Source: Pantoea sp. SOD02
GTDB taxonomy: Bacteria > Pseudomonadota > Gammaproteobacteria > Enterobacterales > Enterobacteriaceae
Length of the DNA: 64,000 bases
Assembly (NCBI RefSeq): GCF_024707505.1
Contig: NZ_CP102604.1
Coordinates: 496,001-560,000 of the forward strand
Reading direction: 5' to 3'
Both the position numbers and the translations under genes were made by a program. The notes under the pieces are model-generated. The model ran no database searches. It had not been told where the DNA came from and saw nothing but the letters and a program-made list of their open reading frames with translations. Each line of letters starts with the position of its first letter. Position 1 is the first letter of the stretch. Shown piece by piece: positions 52,315 to 64,000 of this stretch.

Positions 52315-53286
52315 TCAGAAGTCGCGTTGTACTGACATGTGCGCCAGCGCTTCGAGTGCGCTGCGCCACGGGCTTTCGGGTAATACTTGCAGTGCTGAGA
52401 TAGCTTTATCCGCCTCTTCTTCAGCACGTTTGCGCGTCCATTCCAGCGAGCCAGTTTGTTGCATTGCAGCCAGCACCGGTTCCAGCAGGTGACGACCGTT
52501 ACCTTCTTCAATGGCTTTACGGATCATCTGCGCCTGTTCAGGCGTTCCGTTGTGCATCGCGTGCAGCAGCGGTAGCGTCGGTTTGCCTTCGCTCAGGTCA
52601 TCACCGGTATTTTTACCCAGCGTTTCGCCATCCGCGCTGTAATCCAGCAAATCATCAATTAACTGGAAAGCGGTGCCAAGATAGCGACCATAATCCTGCA
52701 GCGCTTTTTCCTGCGTTGGCGACGCATCAGCTAAAATCGCCGATGCTTGCGAAGCAGCTTCGAACAGGCGGGCGGTTTTGCTGTAGATCACCCGCATGTA
52801 GCTCTCTTCAGTGATGTCGGGATCGTTGCAGTTCATTAACTGCAGCACTTCCCCTTCGGCGATCACGTTGACCGCTTCCGACATCAGCGCCAGGATCTTC
52901 AAGGATCCCATGCTGGTCATCATCTGGAATGAGCGCGTATAAATAAAATCGCCCACCAGCACGCTAGCCGCATTACCAAACGCGGCGTTCGCGGTGGCTT
53001 TGCCACGGCGCATATCGGATTCATCCACCACATCATCGTGCAGAAGCGTTGCCGTATGGATAAATTCGATCAGCGCCGCATTGGTGATGTGCAACGATCC
53101 CTGATAATTCAGCGCGCGTGCCGACAGCACAGCGATCATCGGACGGATGCGTTTGCCCCCGCCGCTGATAATGTAATAGCCCAACTGGTTAATCAGTGAG
53201 ACTTCTGAATTCAGCTGCTCGAGGATGGTCTGGTTGACGGCCGCCATGTCCTGCGCGGTTAATTCATTAATCTGTTCTAAGTTCAT
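52315..53286 (-). CDS. ispB: Octaprenyl diphosphate synthase IspB
   Basis: 323 residues from ATG 53286 (MNLEQINELTAQDM); the longer frame to 53421 is not conserved. The first aspartate-rich motif is LLHDDVVDESDMRRG and the second LIDDLLDYSADG. It makes the C40 side chain of ubiquinone and menaquinone and is essential in E. coli. It is divergent from rplU across 253 bases holding both promoters. Confidence 0.97.
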   Translation of the reverse strand: MNLEQINELTAQDMAAVNQTILEQLNSEVSLINQLGYYIISGGGKRIRPMIAVLSARALNYQGSLHITNAALIEFIHTATLLHDDVVDESDMRRGKATANAAFGNAASVLVGDFIYTRSFQMMTSMGSLKILALMSEAVNVIAEGEVLQLMNCNDPDITEESYMRVIYSKTARLFEAASQASAILADASPTQEKALQDYGRYLGTAFQLIDDLLDYSADGETLGKNTGDDLSEGKPTLPLLHAMHNGTPEQAQMIRKAIEEGNGRHLLEPVLAAMQQTGSLEWTRKRAEEEADKAISALQVLPESPWRSALEALAHMSVQRDF

Positions 53287-53539
53287 TCGTCTTTTCAGCT
53301 TTACTCGTTTTTTGCATGGTAAGCGCTTTAAACAGCGTGAGTTCAGGTAATCTGTTACTGATTGTACTTGAAAAATCGGGTTGCGAAACGTTTGCATTCG
53401 CCTTGCGCTTTTTTTCTGCAAGAGAGTGCAAAGTGCTCTTGTCTTCTGCTGGAGTATTGCGTAGAATTCGCGCCCTATTGTGAATATTTATCGCGCCGCC
53501 TGATGAACAAGAAAGGCACGCGCAGAAGCGGAGTTTTAT

Positions 53540-53851
53540 ATGTACGCGGTTTTCCAAAGTGGTGGTAAACAACACCGAGTAAGCGAAGGTCAGACCGTTC
53601 GCCTGGAAAAGCTGGACATCGCAACCGGTGAAACCATTGAGTTTGACCAGGTTCTGATGATCGCAAATGGCGAAGACGTGAAAATCGGCGCGCCACTGGT
53701 TTCAGGCGGTGTGATCAAGGCAGAAGTTGTGGCTCACGGTCGTGGCGAGAAAATTAAAATCGTTAAGTTTCGTCGTCGTAAACACTACCGTAAGCAAGCT
53801 GGTCACCGTCAGTGGTTCACAGATGTGAAAATCACTGTGATCGGCGCGTAA
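53540..53851 (+). CDS. rplU: 50S ribosomal protein L21
   Basis: 103 residues, [22 protein letters not shown] to VKITVIGA, with the L21 signature [19 protein letters not shown]. Operon with rpmA, which starts 15 bases downstream. Codon use strongly biased. Confidence 0.99.
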   Translation: MYAVFQSGGKQHRVSEGQTVRLEKLDIATGETIEFDQVLMIANGEDVKIGAPLVSGGVIKAEVVAHGRGEKIKIVKFRRRKHYRKQAGHRQWFTDVKITVIGA

Positions 53852-53863
53852 GAGGAGATCTGA

Positions 53864-54124
<261 letters not shown>

Positions 54125-54166
54125 GGTTGTCGTGCTGCAGACGTCTAACGTCTGAATACACGAATG

Positions 54167-54196
54167 AAAGGCCCCGCAGCTTTGCGGGGCTTTTTA
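54167..54196 (+). terminator. rplU-rpmA terminator
   Basis: AAGGCCCCGCA-GCTT-TGCGGGGCTTTTT, 42 bases after the rpmA stop. The strong stop and the following bases before obgE leave no room for yhbE, which lies here in E. coli. Confidence 0.9.
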
Positions 54197-54361
54197 CATT
54201 CTGCTACTGAGCTTGCTGGATAACAGTTACGCTTTAGCACAGTTGTTGTACAATTTATGTACTCTTGGCTTTGCCAATCTTGTATTATCCGCCGTCGGTC
54301 AGCGCAGAAGACCCTGGCGGACCCGTTTGCGGCCTGCAAGCTGCCGTGAACGACAGCGTGA

Positions 54362-55549
<1,188 letters not shown>

Positions 55550-55553
55550 TCGC

Positions 55554-55587
55554 ACAAAAAAGCGGCCAGAAGGCCGCTTTTTTTATT
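55554..55587. terminator. Bidirectional terminator between obgE and entH
   Basis: AAAAAAGCGGCC-AGAA-GGCCGCTTTTTTT, with A/T runs on both sides, between convergent genes. Confidence 0.9.
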
Positions 55588-55589
55588 TC

Positions 55590-56006
55590 TTAACCCAGCA
55601 CCGCCACCGTCAATCTCGAGGTGCAGCACAGCTGATCGCGGGCGTTACGAATCTCGATCTGCCAGCTTTGATTACGCGCACCAAGGTGTAGCGGGCGACA
55701 AATGCCGCGCACTTCACCGCTGCTCACCGCGCGATGGTGGCTAGCACTCACCTCAATGCCCACCACGCTTTTGCCTTCTTCGATGCTGAGATACCCGGCG
55801 ATCGATCCCATCGACTCCGCCAGCACCACCGAAGCACCGCCGTGCAGCAGGCCAAACGGCTGCTGCGTGCGGGCATCCACCGGCATGGTGGCTTCGAGGT
55901 AATCTTCGCCGATAGTGGTAAACACAATACCAAGGTGTGCCACCAGCGAGTTCTCACCCATCTTATTCAGCGTTTCAAGATCGACCGATCGTTTCCAGAT
56001 TGCCAT
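55590..56006 (-). CDS. entH: Enterobactin proofreading thioesterase EntH
   Basis: 138 residues, hot-dog fold: [45 protein letters not shown] in pattern, with the active-site glutamate in the helix [14 protein letters not shown]. It removes wrongly acylated intermediates from the EntB carrier. It begins 3 bases after the entA stop. Confidence 0.93.
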   Translation of the reverse strand: MAIWKRSVDLETLNKMGENSLVAHLGIVFTTIGEDYLEATMPVDARTQQPFGLLHGGASVVLAESMGSIAGYLSIEEGKSVVGIEVSASHHRAVSSGEVRGICRPLHLGARNQSWQIEIRNARDQLCCTSRLTVAVLG

Positions 56007-56009
56007 CAC

Positions 56010-56768
56010 TTAGGATCCTAGCGTTGCGCCACCGTCGACCACAATATCCTGCAGTACTACGTGGCTGGCAAGATCCGAAGCGAGGAACATCACGTTCGCG
56101 ACGATCTCCTGCGGTTTCGCGATCTTACGCAACGGGATCCCCAGCTTGTACTGATCCGGGAAACCATTAATCATCTCCTGCTCGGCTTCTGGCGTATGCC
56201 ACAGGCTGCGTTGCATATCGGTATCGGTGGAACCTGGCGAGACGATATTGCAGCGCACGCCGAACGGCGCCATCTCTAAACCCACGGTCAGACACAAGCT
56301 GCGCAGTGCGGCTTTGGAAGCGCCATAAGCGGACATGCCAAGACGCGGTGCATGCGCGGCATTGGAGGCGATAGTGACAATCGCGCCCGCCCGCTGCTGG
56401 CGAAACACCGGCAAGGTTTGCTGGAACATGTTGAACGCGCCGCCGGCATTCACCGCCAGACACGCTTGCCAATCTTCGAACGACAGTTCGTCGGTGCTAC
56501 CAATACGCAGGATGCCGGCACCGTTCACCAGCACATCGAGACGTGGCTGGTCCGCCAGCAAACGCTGACAAACCGCTTTCACCTCGGCGGCGTTCGCTAC
56601 ATCCAGCACCTGCGTGGCGAACGGATAATCGGTTTGATCAAAACGCAGATCGAAGCCAATAACCTGCGCGCCCGCCTGATGGAAGCTCAGCGCGGTGTGA
56701 TAACCAATCCCTTTGCCCGCGCCGGTCACCCAGACAATCTTGCCGCTAAAATCGAACGTCGCACTCAT
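56010..56768 (-). CDS. entA: 2,3-dihydro-2,3-dihydroxybenzoate dehydrogenase EntA
   Basis: 252 residues from ATG 56768, overlapping the entB stop. Short-chain dehydrogenase: the NAD motif VTGAGKGIGYHTALSF and a YGASK active site (Tyr-Lys). It makes 2,3-dihydroxybenzoate. A longer frame from 56798 would add ten residues of EntB overlap. Confidence 0.96.
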   Translation of the reverse strand: MSATFDFSGKIVWVTGAGKGIGYHTALSFHQAGAQVIGFDLRFDQTDYPFATQVLDVANAAEVKAVCQRLLADQPRLDVLVNGAGILRIGSTDELSFEDWQACLAVNAGGAFNMFQQTLPVFRQQRAGAIVTIASNAAHAPRLGMSAYGASKAALRSLCLTVGLEMAPFGVRCNIVSPGSTDTDMQRSLWHTPEAEQEMINGFPDQYKLGIPLRKIAKPQEIVANVMFLASDLASHVVLQDIVVDGGATLGS

Positions 56769-57619
56769 TTCGTCGGCACCCTTGATAACAGCGCCCACCA
56801 GCCATCGATGGTCGGATTTTTTGCCAGACTGACGAAGTCGATGTCGCTGTGCACCTGGCGCCAGCGCGCCGCCAGCGCCATCACGCGTACCGAATCCAGA
56901 CCGTAATCGATTAGGTTCTCGTCATCTGCTGGCACATCGTCATCTTCCAGCAGCGGCAGAATCAGCGCACGCAGATCATCTTTGCTCAACGGCAGCGGCA
57001 TCAGATCGGCGGTCATTACTACTTTACCGCTGCGACCCGCAGTGTAAGTCAGCGCCATCATGTGCTCTTCACGCGTGAAGTCGGCCAGCGCATCCGCCAC
57101 CATAAATGGCTGGATATTACGCATAAAGGCGTCAGTCGCGGTGGTCAGGCAGCCGATATGTGCGTACACACCGGTGATGATCAGCTGATCGCGGCCCATC
57201 TCCTGCAGGATCGATTCCAGCGGTGATCGTACGAAAGCGCTGTAACGCCATTTGGTCAGAACCTGGTCGTCCTGATCCGGTGCCAGCGCATCAACGATCT
57301 TCTGTTGATCGGGATGTTTGTTCAGGCCCGGTCCCCACATGTCGTTAAGCAGCGCGCGATCGGCATCGCTCTGCTCGTTCGGCTGAGCGGTGTAGAACAC
57401 CGGAATGCCCTGCGCTTTGCAGTAAGCACGCAGGCGAGCGATGTTTTCCACCACCTGATTTACCAGCGGGCTGTTCTCGCCCCAGAAATTAAGGAAATAA
57501 GCCTGCATATCGTGAATCAGCAGCGCGGCGCGCTGAGGTTCAACCGCCCACTTTACTTTGTTAGTTGGCAGTTCAGTCGCTGCAGGCAGCGCATAAGAGT
57601 TCAGTTTTGGAATAGCCAT
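56765..57619 (-). CDS. entB: Isochorismatase / aryl carrier protein EntB
   Basis: 284 residues, two domains: an isochorismatase (LLIHDMQAYFLNFWGE; VLTKWRYSAFVRSPL; ITGVYAHIGCLTTATDAF) and a C-terminal aryl carrier protein with the phosphopantetheinylated serine in DYGLDSVRVM. It both forms 2,3-dihydro-DHB and carries DHB for assembly by EntE and EntF. Confidence 0.96.
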   Translation of the reverse strand: MAIPKLNSYALPAATELPTNKVKWAVEPQRAALLIHDMQAYFLNFWGENSPLVNQVVENIARLRAYCKAQGIPVFYTAQPNEQSDADRALLNDMWGPGLNKHPDQQKIVDALAPDQDDQVLTKWRYSAFVRSPLESILQEMGRDQLIITGVYAHIGCLTTATDAFMRNIQPFMVADALADFTREEHMMALTYTAGRSGKVVMTADLMPLPLSKDDLRALILPLLEDDDVPADDENLIDYGLDSVRVMALAARWRQVHSDIDFVSLAKNPTIDGWWALLSRVPTK

Positions 57620-57637
57620 TACAATCTCCGGAACAGG

Positions 57638-59254
57638 TCAGGCTTGCGCTTGTTGATCGGCAAGCTGTTGGCGTAAACGTTTTTTATCCACCTTGCCGAC
57701 AGGCGTCAGCGGCAGGGCATCTACGCAGGTAATACGGTCAGGTAATTTGAACTCGGCCACGCCCAGTTCGCGCAGGTGACGACGCAGCGCCACTGCTTTA
57801 ATCGGTTGGCTGGCGACAATAAAGGCGCAGCTCTTTTCACCCATCAGTTCGTCGTTCATTGACACCAGCGCAGCGTGGATGACATCTGGATGGCGCTGTA
57901 GCAGATTTTCAATCTCTTCCGCGGCGATCTTCTCGCCACCGCGATTGATCTGATCCTTTTCGCGCCCTTGCACGGTGATGTAGCCCTGCGCGTCGATCTC
58001 AATCAGATCGCCTGAACAGTAAAATCCGTTGGTATCGAAGCTGGCAGCGTTATGTTCCGGGCTCTTGTAGTAGCCACGGAAGGTATAGGGTCCGCGCGTC
58101 ATCAGGCGACCGATGGTGCCGGTTGGCAGCGCATTACCGTGCTCATCGGCGACCCACACTTCATCATCTTCAGAGATCGGGCGGCCTTGCGTGGTGAGAA
58201 TAATTTTCTCATCGTCACCAAAGCGGGTGTAGTTCACCAAACCTTCGGCCATGCCGAACACCTGTTGCAGCTGACAGCCGATTTCGCGCTGAATACGTGC
58301 CGCCAGGGTTTCGCCCAGTTTGGCGCCGCCCACCTGAATACGCTGCAGCGAGGCCAGCTGTGTATTGCTGCCCCATTCCTGAATCGCCTGTAACCACAAG
58401 CTCACCGCCGGCGGCACCAAACCGGTATCGGTGACCTGATGCTTCTCGATCAGCGGGAAACAGAGCGTGGCGCTGGGATCGGCGGCCAGAATCACCTGAC
58501 CACCGGCATAAAATACGCCGAGCGAGCCCGGTGAGCTCATAGCGAAGTTATGCGGTGCGGGCAGGGCGATGAGATAGCGCGTATCGGCGGTGACTTCACA
58601 GATCTCATCACTGGCGCGAATGCTGTAGTAATAGTCGTTGTGGGTGCGCGGAATCAGCTTCGGCGTGCCGGTGCTGCCGCCAGAGAGCTGGAAAAACGCC
58701 ACTTCATCGGCGGCGGTTGGCGTGGCGACGAAATCACCCGCAGCTTCAGCCATCAAGGATTCCAGCGTGTTTTCCGGCTGATTGTCATTACGCAGAATCA
58801 CCTGCTGCAGTGAAGGCTGCGCATCGCATAGCGTGCTGATAAAGCTATCGTCAGCAAACAGCGCGTGAGTGCGATCGGCAATCAGCAGCTTAGGTTCGAT
58901 CTGCGCCGCATAGGCACTCAGCTCGGTACGCTGATGGCTGAACAGCGCGAATACCGACGCCACGCCGAGCTTAAACAGCGCAAATACCGTGACATAAAAA
59001 TCAGCCACGTTGCCAAGCTGCACCAGCGCCGTATCGCCGTTTTGCAGGCCACGACGCTGCAGCGCGGCGGCCAGGTTGCTGCTCAGCACATCCATTTCGC
59101 GATAGCTGATTTGACGATCGCCATCAATCACCGCGATGGCATCATTGTGCTGATGACGCGCCAGAATGTCGGTCATCGGCACATCCAGCCAGTAACCTTT
59201 TTCGCGGTAGCGCGCAGCCAGATCGTCCGGCCAGCGAGTATAGGGAATGCTCAT
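57638..59254 (-). CDS. entE: 2,3-dihydroxybenzoate-AMP ligase EntE
   Basis: 538 residues from ATG 59254. Adenylating family: [21 protein letters not shown] (P-loop), [44 protein letters not shown] in pattern, and the catalytic lysine in the C-terminal lobe ([11 protein letters not shown]). It activates DHB and loads it onto EntB. Operon entCEBAH. Confidence 0.96.
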   Translation of the reverse strand: MSIPYTRWPDDLAARYREKGYWLDVPMTDILARHQHNDAIAVIDGDRQISYREMDVLSSNLAAALQRRGLQNGDTALVQLGNVADFYVTVFALFKLGVASVFALFSHQRTELSAYAAQIEPKLLIADRTHALFADDSFISTLCDAQPSLQQVILRNDNQPENTLESLMAEAAGDFVATPTAADEVAFFQLSGGSTGTPKLIPRTHNDYYYSIRASDEICEVTADTRYLIALPAPHNFAMSSPGSLGVFYAGGQVILAADPSATLCFPLIEKHQVTDTGLVPPAVSLWLQAIQEWGSNTQLASLQRIQVGGAKLGETLAARIQREIGCQLQQVFGMAEGLVNYTRFGDDEKIILTTQGRPISEDDEVWVADEHGNALPTGTIGRLMTRGPYTFRGYYKSPEHNAASFDTNGFYCSGDLIEIDAQGYITVQGREKDQINRGGEKIAAEEIENLLQRHPDVIHAALVSMNDELMGEKSCAFIVASQPIKAVALRRHLRELGVAEFKLPDRITCVDALPLTPVGKVDKKRLRQQLADQQAQA

Positions 59255-59264
59255 GCTCTTTCCT

Positions 59265-60446
59265 TTATTGCAGTCCAAAGGCGCGCAACATGGTGTCCAG
59301 CTTCACGCCGGTTTCACGCCACTCTGATTCGGGTTGGGAGTCGGCGACAATGCCCGCGCCAGCAAACAGGCGCACGCGCGTACCCTGCACGGTGCCGCAG
59401 CGGATGGTGACGACCCATTCGCCGTTGCCTTGGCTATCGCACCAGCCGACGATGCCGCCAAACAGTTGGCGATCAAAAGGCTCCAGCTGCTGAATGAGCT
59501 GCTGCGCGCGCTGATGCGGGAAGCCGCTCAACGCTGGCGTTGGATGCAGCAGGCAAGCCAGCGACAGCGCATTTTCGCGCTCATCCTGCACTTCACCGTC
59601 AATTTGCGTGGCGAGATGCCACAGCGTGGCGGTGGTGATCAGTGATGGAATGGTTGGCACCAACAGCAAACGGCTGCGCGGCTGCAGGGTGTCGCGCATC
59701 GCATCGGTCACCAGTTTGTGTTCATGACGATCTTTGCCGGAGTCCATCAGCGTATCGCCCGCAGCACGATCCTGTTGAGCATCGTCATGATTACGCCGCG
59801 CCGAGCCCGCCAGCGGACAAGAGCTAAAATCGCGCCCCTGTTTGCGCAGCATCAGCTCCGGACTGGCGCCAATCAGCGCACCGCCTTGCGGCAGCGGCAG
59901 ATGGAAATGGTAGCTATTGGGGTTCTGCGCAATCACGCGCTGCATCAGTGCGGCGGTATCAACCGGCTGTTCGGTGACGATATCCATCAGACGCGACAGC
60001 ACCACTTTATCCAGATCGCCGCGCTGCGTGGCCGCCACCGCATCGGCCACCATGGTGGTAAATACGTCGTGGTCCGGTATCGCTGCGCGGCGACGCACCT
60101 GCGGCAGATCGCTGACGTTTTGCGGCAGCGCGCTTTGCAGGTCGGCGCGGTTAAACGTCTGATAGGTTTCAGGAATAAACAGCGCAGCCGGCTGGCTGAC
60201 GTCAAACGGGATCGCGCCGACCAGAATCGGATTGTCGATGCCCTGTTTTTTCGCCGTCGCAAAATGCTGACGCAGCTGTTGTTGGAAATCACCGTCCAGC
60301 GACGCGGCGTCATGCACCGGCGCGGTAATGGTGGTATAGCATCCTTGCGTTGCCAAACTACGCCACGGCGAGGTAAAGAGGAAACCACGGCTTAGCGCGG
60401 AATAATCCTTCAGCCAGGCATTTTCAAACGTGGAAGATTCCACCAT
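59265..60446 (-). CDS. entC: Isochorismate synthase EntC
   Basis: 393 residues from ATG 60446, with TAGGTGA ahead; a GTG at 60455 is less likely. Chorismate-binding family: [39 protein letters not shown] and [23 protein letters not shown] in shortened form. It starts the enterobactin pathway. Divergent from fepB across a Fur-controlled region. Confidence 0.96.
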   Translation of the reverse strand: MVESSTFENAWLKDYSALSRGFLFTSPWRSLATQGCYTTITAPVHDAASLDGDFQQQLRQHFATAKKQGIDNPILVGAIPFDVSQPAALFIPETYQTFNRADLQSALPQNVSDLPQVRRRAAIPDHDVFTTMVADAVAATQRGDLDKVVLSRLMDIVTEQPVDTAALMQRVIAQNPNSYHFHLPLPQGGALIGASPELMLRKQGRDFSSCPLAGSARRNHDDAQQDRAAGDTLMDSGKDRHEHKLVTDAMRDTLQPRSRLLLVPTIPSLITTATLWHLATQIDGEVQDERENALSLACLLHPTPALSGFPHQRAQQLIQQLEPFDRQLFGGIVGWCDSQGNGEWVVTIRCGTVQGTRVRLFAGAGIVADSQPESEWRETGVKLDTMLRAFGLQ

Positions 60447-60460
60447 AATTTTCACCTATA

Positions 60461-60494
60461 AATGATAAGATTATTAAGAATGATTATCATTTTT
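60461..60494. promoter_or_regulatory. Fur box in the entC/fepB divergent promoter
   Basis: The 19 bases 60476-60494 (AAGAATGATTATCATTTTT) match 14 of 19 positions of the Fur consensus; a second overlapping GATAAGATTATTAA lies just to the left. This matches the known control of the same divergent pair in E. coli. Confidence 0.82.
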
Positions 60495-60598
60495 ATTATG
60501 GGCCTGTAACCTACGTCGATTGGGCAAAGGTGTCAATCCATTCGCGGGATTTCAGCTGCGTTTAAACGTAATCAGGCGCTGACGCTAAGCAGGGCAAT

Positions 60599-61588
60599 AT
60601 GCTAAAAAGTGGACCAAAACTTATGAATAAATGCGGTTTTTGGGGCATTGCAGCCCTTATATGTGTTTTCCAGATTTTCACCAGCATCGCCCACGCTGAA
60701 CAAGGTTGGCCGCGCACCGTGCAGGGCGCCAACGGATCGATCACCCTCAACCATGCGCCGCAGCGCATTGTCTCGACCAGCGTTACGCTGACCGGCTCGC
60801 TGCTGGCCATTGATGCGCCGGTCATCGCTTCCGGCGCGACCGCGCCGAACAGTCGCCTGGCTGACGATCAGGGTTTCTTCCGTCAGTGGAGCGATGTTGC
60901 CAAAAAGCAGCATCTTCAACGTCTGTATATCGGTGAACCCAATGCCGAAGCGGTTGCCGCGCAAGCGCCGGATCTGATCATCGTCAGCGCTACCGGCAAC
61001 GATTCTGCCATTAAACTCGCCGAACAGTTCTCGGCTATTGCACCGACGCTGGTGGTCAATTACGACGACAAAAGCTGGCAAGATGTTGTCACGCTGTTAG
61101 GCAAGGCGAGCGGCCACGAAGCGCAGGCGGCGCAGCGCATTAAAGCTTTCGACGATCGTGAAGCGGCGTTGAAAAAAGCCATCACGCTGCCACCGCAGCC
61201 GGTCTCCGCTATGGTGTGGAACGGCGGCGGGCGCGCGGTCAATCTGTGGACCGCAGCCTCGGCGCAGGGCAAGCTGCTGGAACAACTTGGCTTCACCCTG
61301 GCAACGCCACCGGCGACGGTTGAGCAGGGCCACAGCATGGGGCAGCGCAAAGATATCATTCAGCTGTCGGGCGAAAGCGTTGCCAGCGGCCTGACCGGGA
61401 AAACTTTCCTGCTGTTTGCCGCTGACGATAAAACCACCCAATCGGTGTTGAGCAATCCATTCCTCGCGCAAAACGCCGCCGTACAGAACAAGCAGGTGTA
61501 CGAGCTGGGCGTCGATTCGTTCCGTCTCGATTACTACAGCGCCAGCAATCTGCTGGCGCGTCTGGAAAAGCTGTTCGTTAAATCATGA
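60599..61588 (+). CDS. fepB: Periplasmic ferric-enterobactin-binding protein FepB
   Basis: 329 residues, class-III substrate-binding protein with signal peptide (cleavage after AHA). Closely like Fep[41 protein letters not shown] and [20 protein letters not shown]. Start ATG 60599 is used; an internal ATG at 60623 is also possible. Its stop overlaps the convergent entS stop by 6 bases. Confidence 0.95.
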   Translation: MLKSGPKLMNKCGFWGIAALICVFQIFTSIAHAEQGWPRTVQGANGSITLNHAPQRIVSTSVTLTGSLLAIDAPVIASGATAPNSRLADDQGFFRQWSDVAKKQHLQRLYIGEPNAEAVAAQAPDLIIVSATGNDSAIKLAEQFSAIAPTLVVNYDDKSWQDVVTLLGKASGHEAQAAQRIKAFDDREAALKKAITLPPQPVSAMVWNGGGRAVNLWTAASAQGKLLEQLGFTLATPPATVEQGHSMGQRKDIIQLSGESVASGLTGKTFLLFAADDKTTQSVLSNPFLAQNAAVQNKQVYELGVDSFRLDYYSASNLLARLEKLFVKS

Positions 61589-62833
61589 TGCCTTTTCCGC
61601 CAGCTCTGGCGCTGGTGGATGGTAACGACGTAAACGGCCCATCACCAACCACATCAATATGCCCAGCAGCGCCGCCGCAAAGCCAAATACGGCGGCGGCC
61701 TGCGGTGGCAGCAACCATGAACCCATCGCACCAATCACCGCCGCACCAATCGCATCGCCGGTCACGTTCTGCGCGGTCCACAAGCCGTTGATACGGCCTA
61801 ACAGATGATCCGGCGTTAATGCCTGAATCATCGCGTACTGCACCAGGCTGTTGATGGCGCTGAAGTAACCGAAGGCGACTAAACAGGCGAGCGCCAGCAG
61901 CAGGTTCGGCATCAGGCTAAACAAACCCAGCGCGATAAACGCGGCAATCGCGCTGCCGAGCACCAGCTGTCCGGGACGCGCGGCGTGTTTCAGTTTACCG
62001 CTGGTGAATGCGCCGATCGCCGCACCAAGCGGCACAGCGGCGTACATCAGGCCAAGCTGGTCCGCGCTTACTGACCAATGCGGCGCGAGGGATGGATAGA
62101 GCACGCGCACCGCGCTGGCCAGCGTCACTAATGCGCCAATCAGCGCCACCATACCGACAATCGGGCTGGCGAAAAGAAACTGCACGCCAGCGGCGAGGGA
62201 TTTCAGCGGATGTTCACGCGGCTGCGGCGGAGGCGGCAAGGTCGGCAATTTCAGCAGCGTTAACACGGTAAGCAAAGTGCCGAAGGCGGCGAGGGCGTAG
62301 TTCCAGGTTACGCCGCCATGCGCAATCACCAGACCGGCAATCGCTGGCGATAAAATCGAGCCGAAGCGCACCGTCAACATGGTGATGGCGCCCGCCTGCA
62401 TAATGTTTTCCCTGCCGACCAGCGCGGGCGTCGCGGCCAGCAGCGCGGTCACGCCAATCGCGCCGAAAAAGCCATCCCAGAAACCGAGCAGATAAACCGC
62501 GATCAAAGAGGGTTCTGGCAGCGCGGCGTTGATGGCCAGCGCGATAAAACCTAAGCCGCAGGTCGATCGGGCAAACAGAATTAGCTTTTTGCGTTCATGG
62601 CGATCCGCCAATACGCCGCCGGTGAGCAGGCCGATAAACATGCCTGCAGCGGCCAGCGTCACCGCCAATCCCACCAGCAGCGGTGAATTTGTCAGGTGCT
62701 GAATCTGCACCGGCACTGCCACGGCGAGCATGCCGAGCGCGACAATCGAGATAAAACGCGCGATAAACACCGCGCGAAAAGCCGGATGGGTTTTCAGCAG
62801 CGAGAGATCGATAAAGTGGGAAGATTTGTTCAT
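61583..62833 (-). CDS. entS: Enterobactin exporter EntS (MFS)
   Basis: 416 residues with about twelve membrane helices. EntS-like segments: [19 protein letters not shown] at the start, [19 protein letters not shown] in the first loop, and [26 protein letters not shown]. It exports enterobactin across the inner membrane. Divergent from fepD. Confidence 0.94.
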   Translation of the reverse strand: MNKSSHFIDLSLLKTHPAFRAVFIARFISIVALGMLAVAVPVQIQHLTNSPLLVGLAVTLAAAGMFIGLLTGGVLADRHERKKLILFARSTCGLGFIALAINAALPEPSLIAVYLLGFWDGFFGAIGVTALLAATPALVGRENIMQAGAITMLTVRFGSILSPAIAGLVIAHGGVTWNYALAAFGTLLTVLTLLKLPTLPPPPQPREHPLKSLAAGVQFLFASPIVGMVALIGALVTLASAVRVLYPSLAPHWSVSADQLGLMYAAVPLGAAIGAFTSGKLKHAARPGQLVLGSAIAAFIALGLFSLMPNLLLALACLVAFGYFSAINSLVQYAMIQALTPDHLLGRINGLWTAQNVTGDAIGAAVIGAMGSWLLPPQAAAVFGFAAALLGILMWLVMGRLRRYHPPAPELAEKAS

Positions 62834-62905
62834 GTGTTCGCCTTATTGCACCAATTTTCCTCATCGTCCGCGAGGCGAGTCATGGTAACATAGCTAAACG
62901 CGAGT

Positions 62906-62924
62906 AATAACGATAACCATTATC
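62906..62924. promoter_or_regulatory. Fur box in the entS/fepD divergent promoter
   Basis: AATAACGATAACCATTATC matches 16 of 19 positions of GATAATGATAATCATTATC. It lies 50 bases before fepD and 72 before entS. Confidence 0.9.
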
Positions 62925-62974
62925 AAGTTACATCGCGCATGCGACGACGTTGAACAGTGAAGGTTTAGAACGCT

Positions 62975-63964
62975 ATGCGCCAGATTCGTGCATTAGCAGG
63001 CTCAGGGATTCTGCTCTTGCTCCTCATCGCGCTCAGCTTAATGCTGGGGGCAAAATCGATACCGCTTCCCGATGTTTATCATTCGCTTACCACCTCCTGT
63101 AACAGCGCGGAGTGCGTCATTGTGCGTGACGCGCGCCTGCCACGTACGCTGGCCGGTTTACTGGCGGGCGTGGCGCTGGGCATTGCTGGTGCGTTGATGC
63201 AGAGCCTGACGCGCAATCCGCTGGCCGATCCCGGCATTCTTGGCGTTAACGCCGGAGCCGGTTTCGCGGTGGTGATTGGCATTGCGCTGTTCGGTGCTGA
63301 CTCGCCGGTGGATTGGCTCGGCTTCGCCTTTGGCGGCGCGCTGTTGGCTTCCGTGCTGGTGGCGATGACCGGCGCGATTGGCGGCGGGCGCGTCAATCCG
63401 GTGCGTCTGACGCTGGCCGGCGTGGCGCTGGGCGCGGTGCTGGATGGATTAACCTCTGGTCTGTCGCTGCTTAATCCTGACATCTACGATCATCTGCGCT
63501 TCTGGCACAGCGGTTCGCTGGATATTCGCAACTTCTCTACGCTGCGCACGCTGTTCCCGGCGGTGCTGATCGGCAGCGTGGTGGCCATTGCGCTGTCGCA
63601 GGCGCTGAACAGTTTGAGTATGGGCGGCGACATGGCGACCGCGCTCGGTACGCGAGTGGCGCGCACCCAACTGCTTGGCCTGTTGGCGATTGCGCTACTG
63701 TGCGGCGCAGCCACGGCGGCGGTGGGCCCGATTGCCTTTGTTGGTTTGATGACGCCGCACTTTGCCCGCTGGCTGGTGGGCAACGATCACCGCTGGATGC
63801 TGCCCGCGACCGCGCTGGTCACGCCGATTCTGCTGCTTGCCGCCGATATTCTTGGCCGCCTGCTGGTGGCGGGCGAGCTGCGGGTTTCCATCGTTACGGC
63901 GATGCTCGGTGCGCCGATGCTAATTGTGCTGGTGCGCCGTAAATTGGGTCGGGGTGCATTATGA
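62975..63964 (+). CDS. fepD: Ferric-enterobactin permease FepD
   Basis: 329 residues of the FecCD family: DARLPRTLAGLLAGVALGIAGALMQSLTRNPLADPGILGVNAGAGF in pattern, LNPDIYDHLRFWHSGSLDIR, and LVGNDHRWMLPATALVTP. It imports ferric enterobactin with FepG and FepC. The stop overlaps the fepG start (ATGA). Confidence 0.96.
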   Translation: MRQIRALAGSGILLLLLIALSLMLGAKSIPLPDVYHSLTTSCNSAECVIVRDARLPRTLAGLLAGVALGIAGALMQSLTRNPLADPGILGVNAGAGFAVVIGIALFGADSPVDWLGFAFGGALLASVLVAMTGAIGGGRVNPVRLTLAGVALGAVLDGLTSGLSLLNPDIYDHLRFWHSGSLDIRNFSTLRTLFPAVLIGSVVAIALSQALNSLSMGGDMATALGTRVARTQLLGLLAIALLCGAATAAVGPIAFVGLMTPHFARWLVGNDHRWMLPATALVTPILLLAADILGRLLVAGELRVSIVTAMLGAPMLIVLVRRKLGRGAL

Positions 63965-64000
63965 CGCGTCGTGTCTGGCTTCATACGCTTTGGCTGCTGT
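63961..64000 (+). CDS. fepG: Ferric-enterobactin permease FepG, first codons (partial)
   Basis: ATG 63961 overlaps the fepD stop; the 13 visible codons read MTRRVWLHTLWLL, a basic start followed by hydrophobic residues, as in FepG. Called from position; the rest is outside the window. Confidence 0.75.
   Translation, partial: MTRRVWLHTLWLL

Overview
The window is chromosomal DNA of an enteric gammaproteobacterium (Enterobacterales). Nearly every housekeeping protein reads as a close relative of the Escherichia coli one. Gene losses relative to E. coli and an enterobactin cluster beside obgE suggest a Pantoea/Erwinia-like member of the Erwiniaceae; that placement is inference. No insertion sequence, prophage or CRISPR array was seen.

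Layout. (1) 1-6.6 kb is accessory: the C-terminal end of an MrpH-type fimbrial tip adhesin, a lipoprotein, a periplasmic FKBP-type prolyl isomerase, an EvgA/BvgA-like regulator with a 1195-residue EvgS/BvgS-like hybrid kinase, and a small orphan fimbrial-like protein. It ends at a tRNA-Phe gene. (2) 7-19.5 kb follows the E. coli 94-min order: yjdC, dsbD, dcuA, aspA, fxsA, groSL, yjeI, epmB, efp, ecnB, blc, epmA. The cutA, sugE, ampC and frdABCD genes are missing from their usual slots. (3) At about 19.54 kb the order jumps to the E. coli 72-min region: degS, degQ, zapG, zapE, rplM-rpsI, sspAB. (4) 26.5-33.9 kb is the most unusual part. In the slot where E. coli has gltBD lies a 1843-residue glutamate synthase large-subunit homologue followed by a CysJ-like FMN/FAD/NADPH diflavin reductase. 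No gltD is present. (5) 34.7-55.5 kb: arcB with the sRNA ArcZ at its 3' end, an AT-rich 0.77 kb stretch where elbB is expected, mtgA, npr-rapZ-ptsN-hpf-rpoN-lptB-lptA-lptC-kdsC-kdsD-yrbG, mlaFEDCB-ibaG-murA, sfsB, ispB, rplU-rpmA and obgE (yhbE absent). (6) 55.6-64 kb is the enterobactin block: entCEBAH, fepB, entS, fepD and the first codons of fepG, with Fur boxes in both divergent promoters.

How the parts work together. The rpoN block joins envelope biogenesis (Lpt, Kds, Mla, MurA) to the nitrogen PTS. The glutamate synthase pair is a nitrogen-assimilation module that appears to draw electrons from a flavodoxin-type reductase instead of GltD. The ent/fep genes make, export and re-import a catecholate siderophore under Fur. 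The fimbrial/EvgAS-like block looks like an adhesin locus carrying its own regulator.
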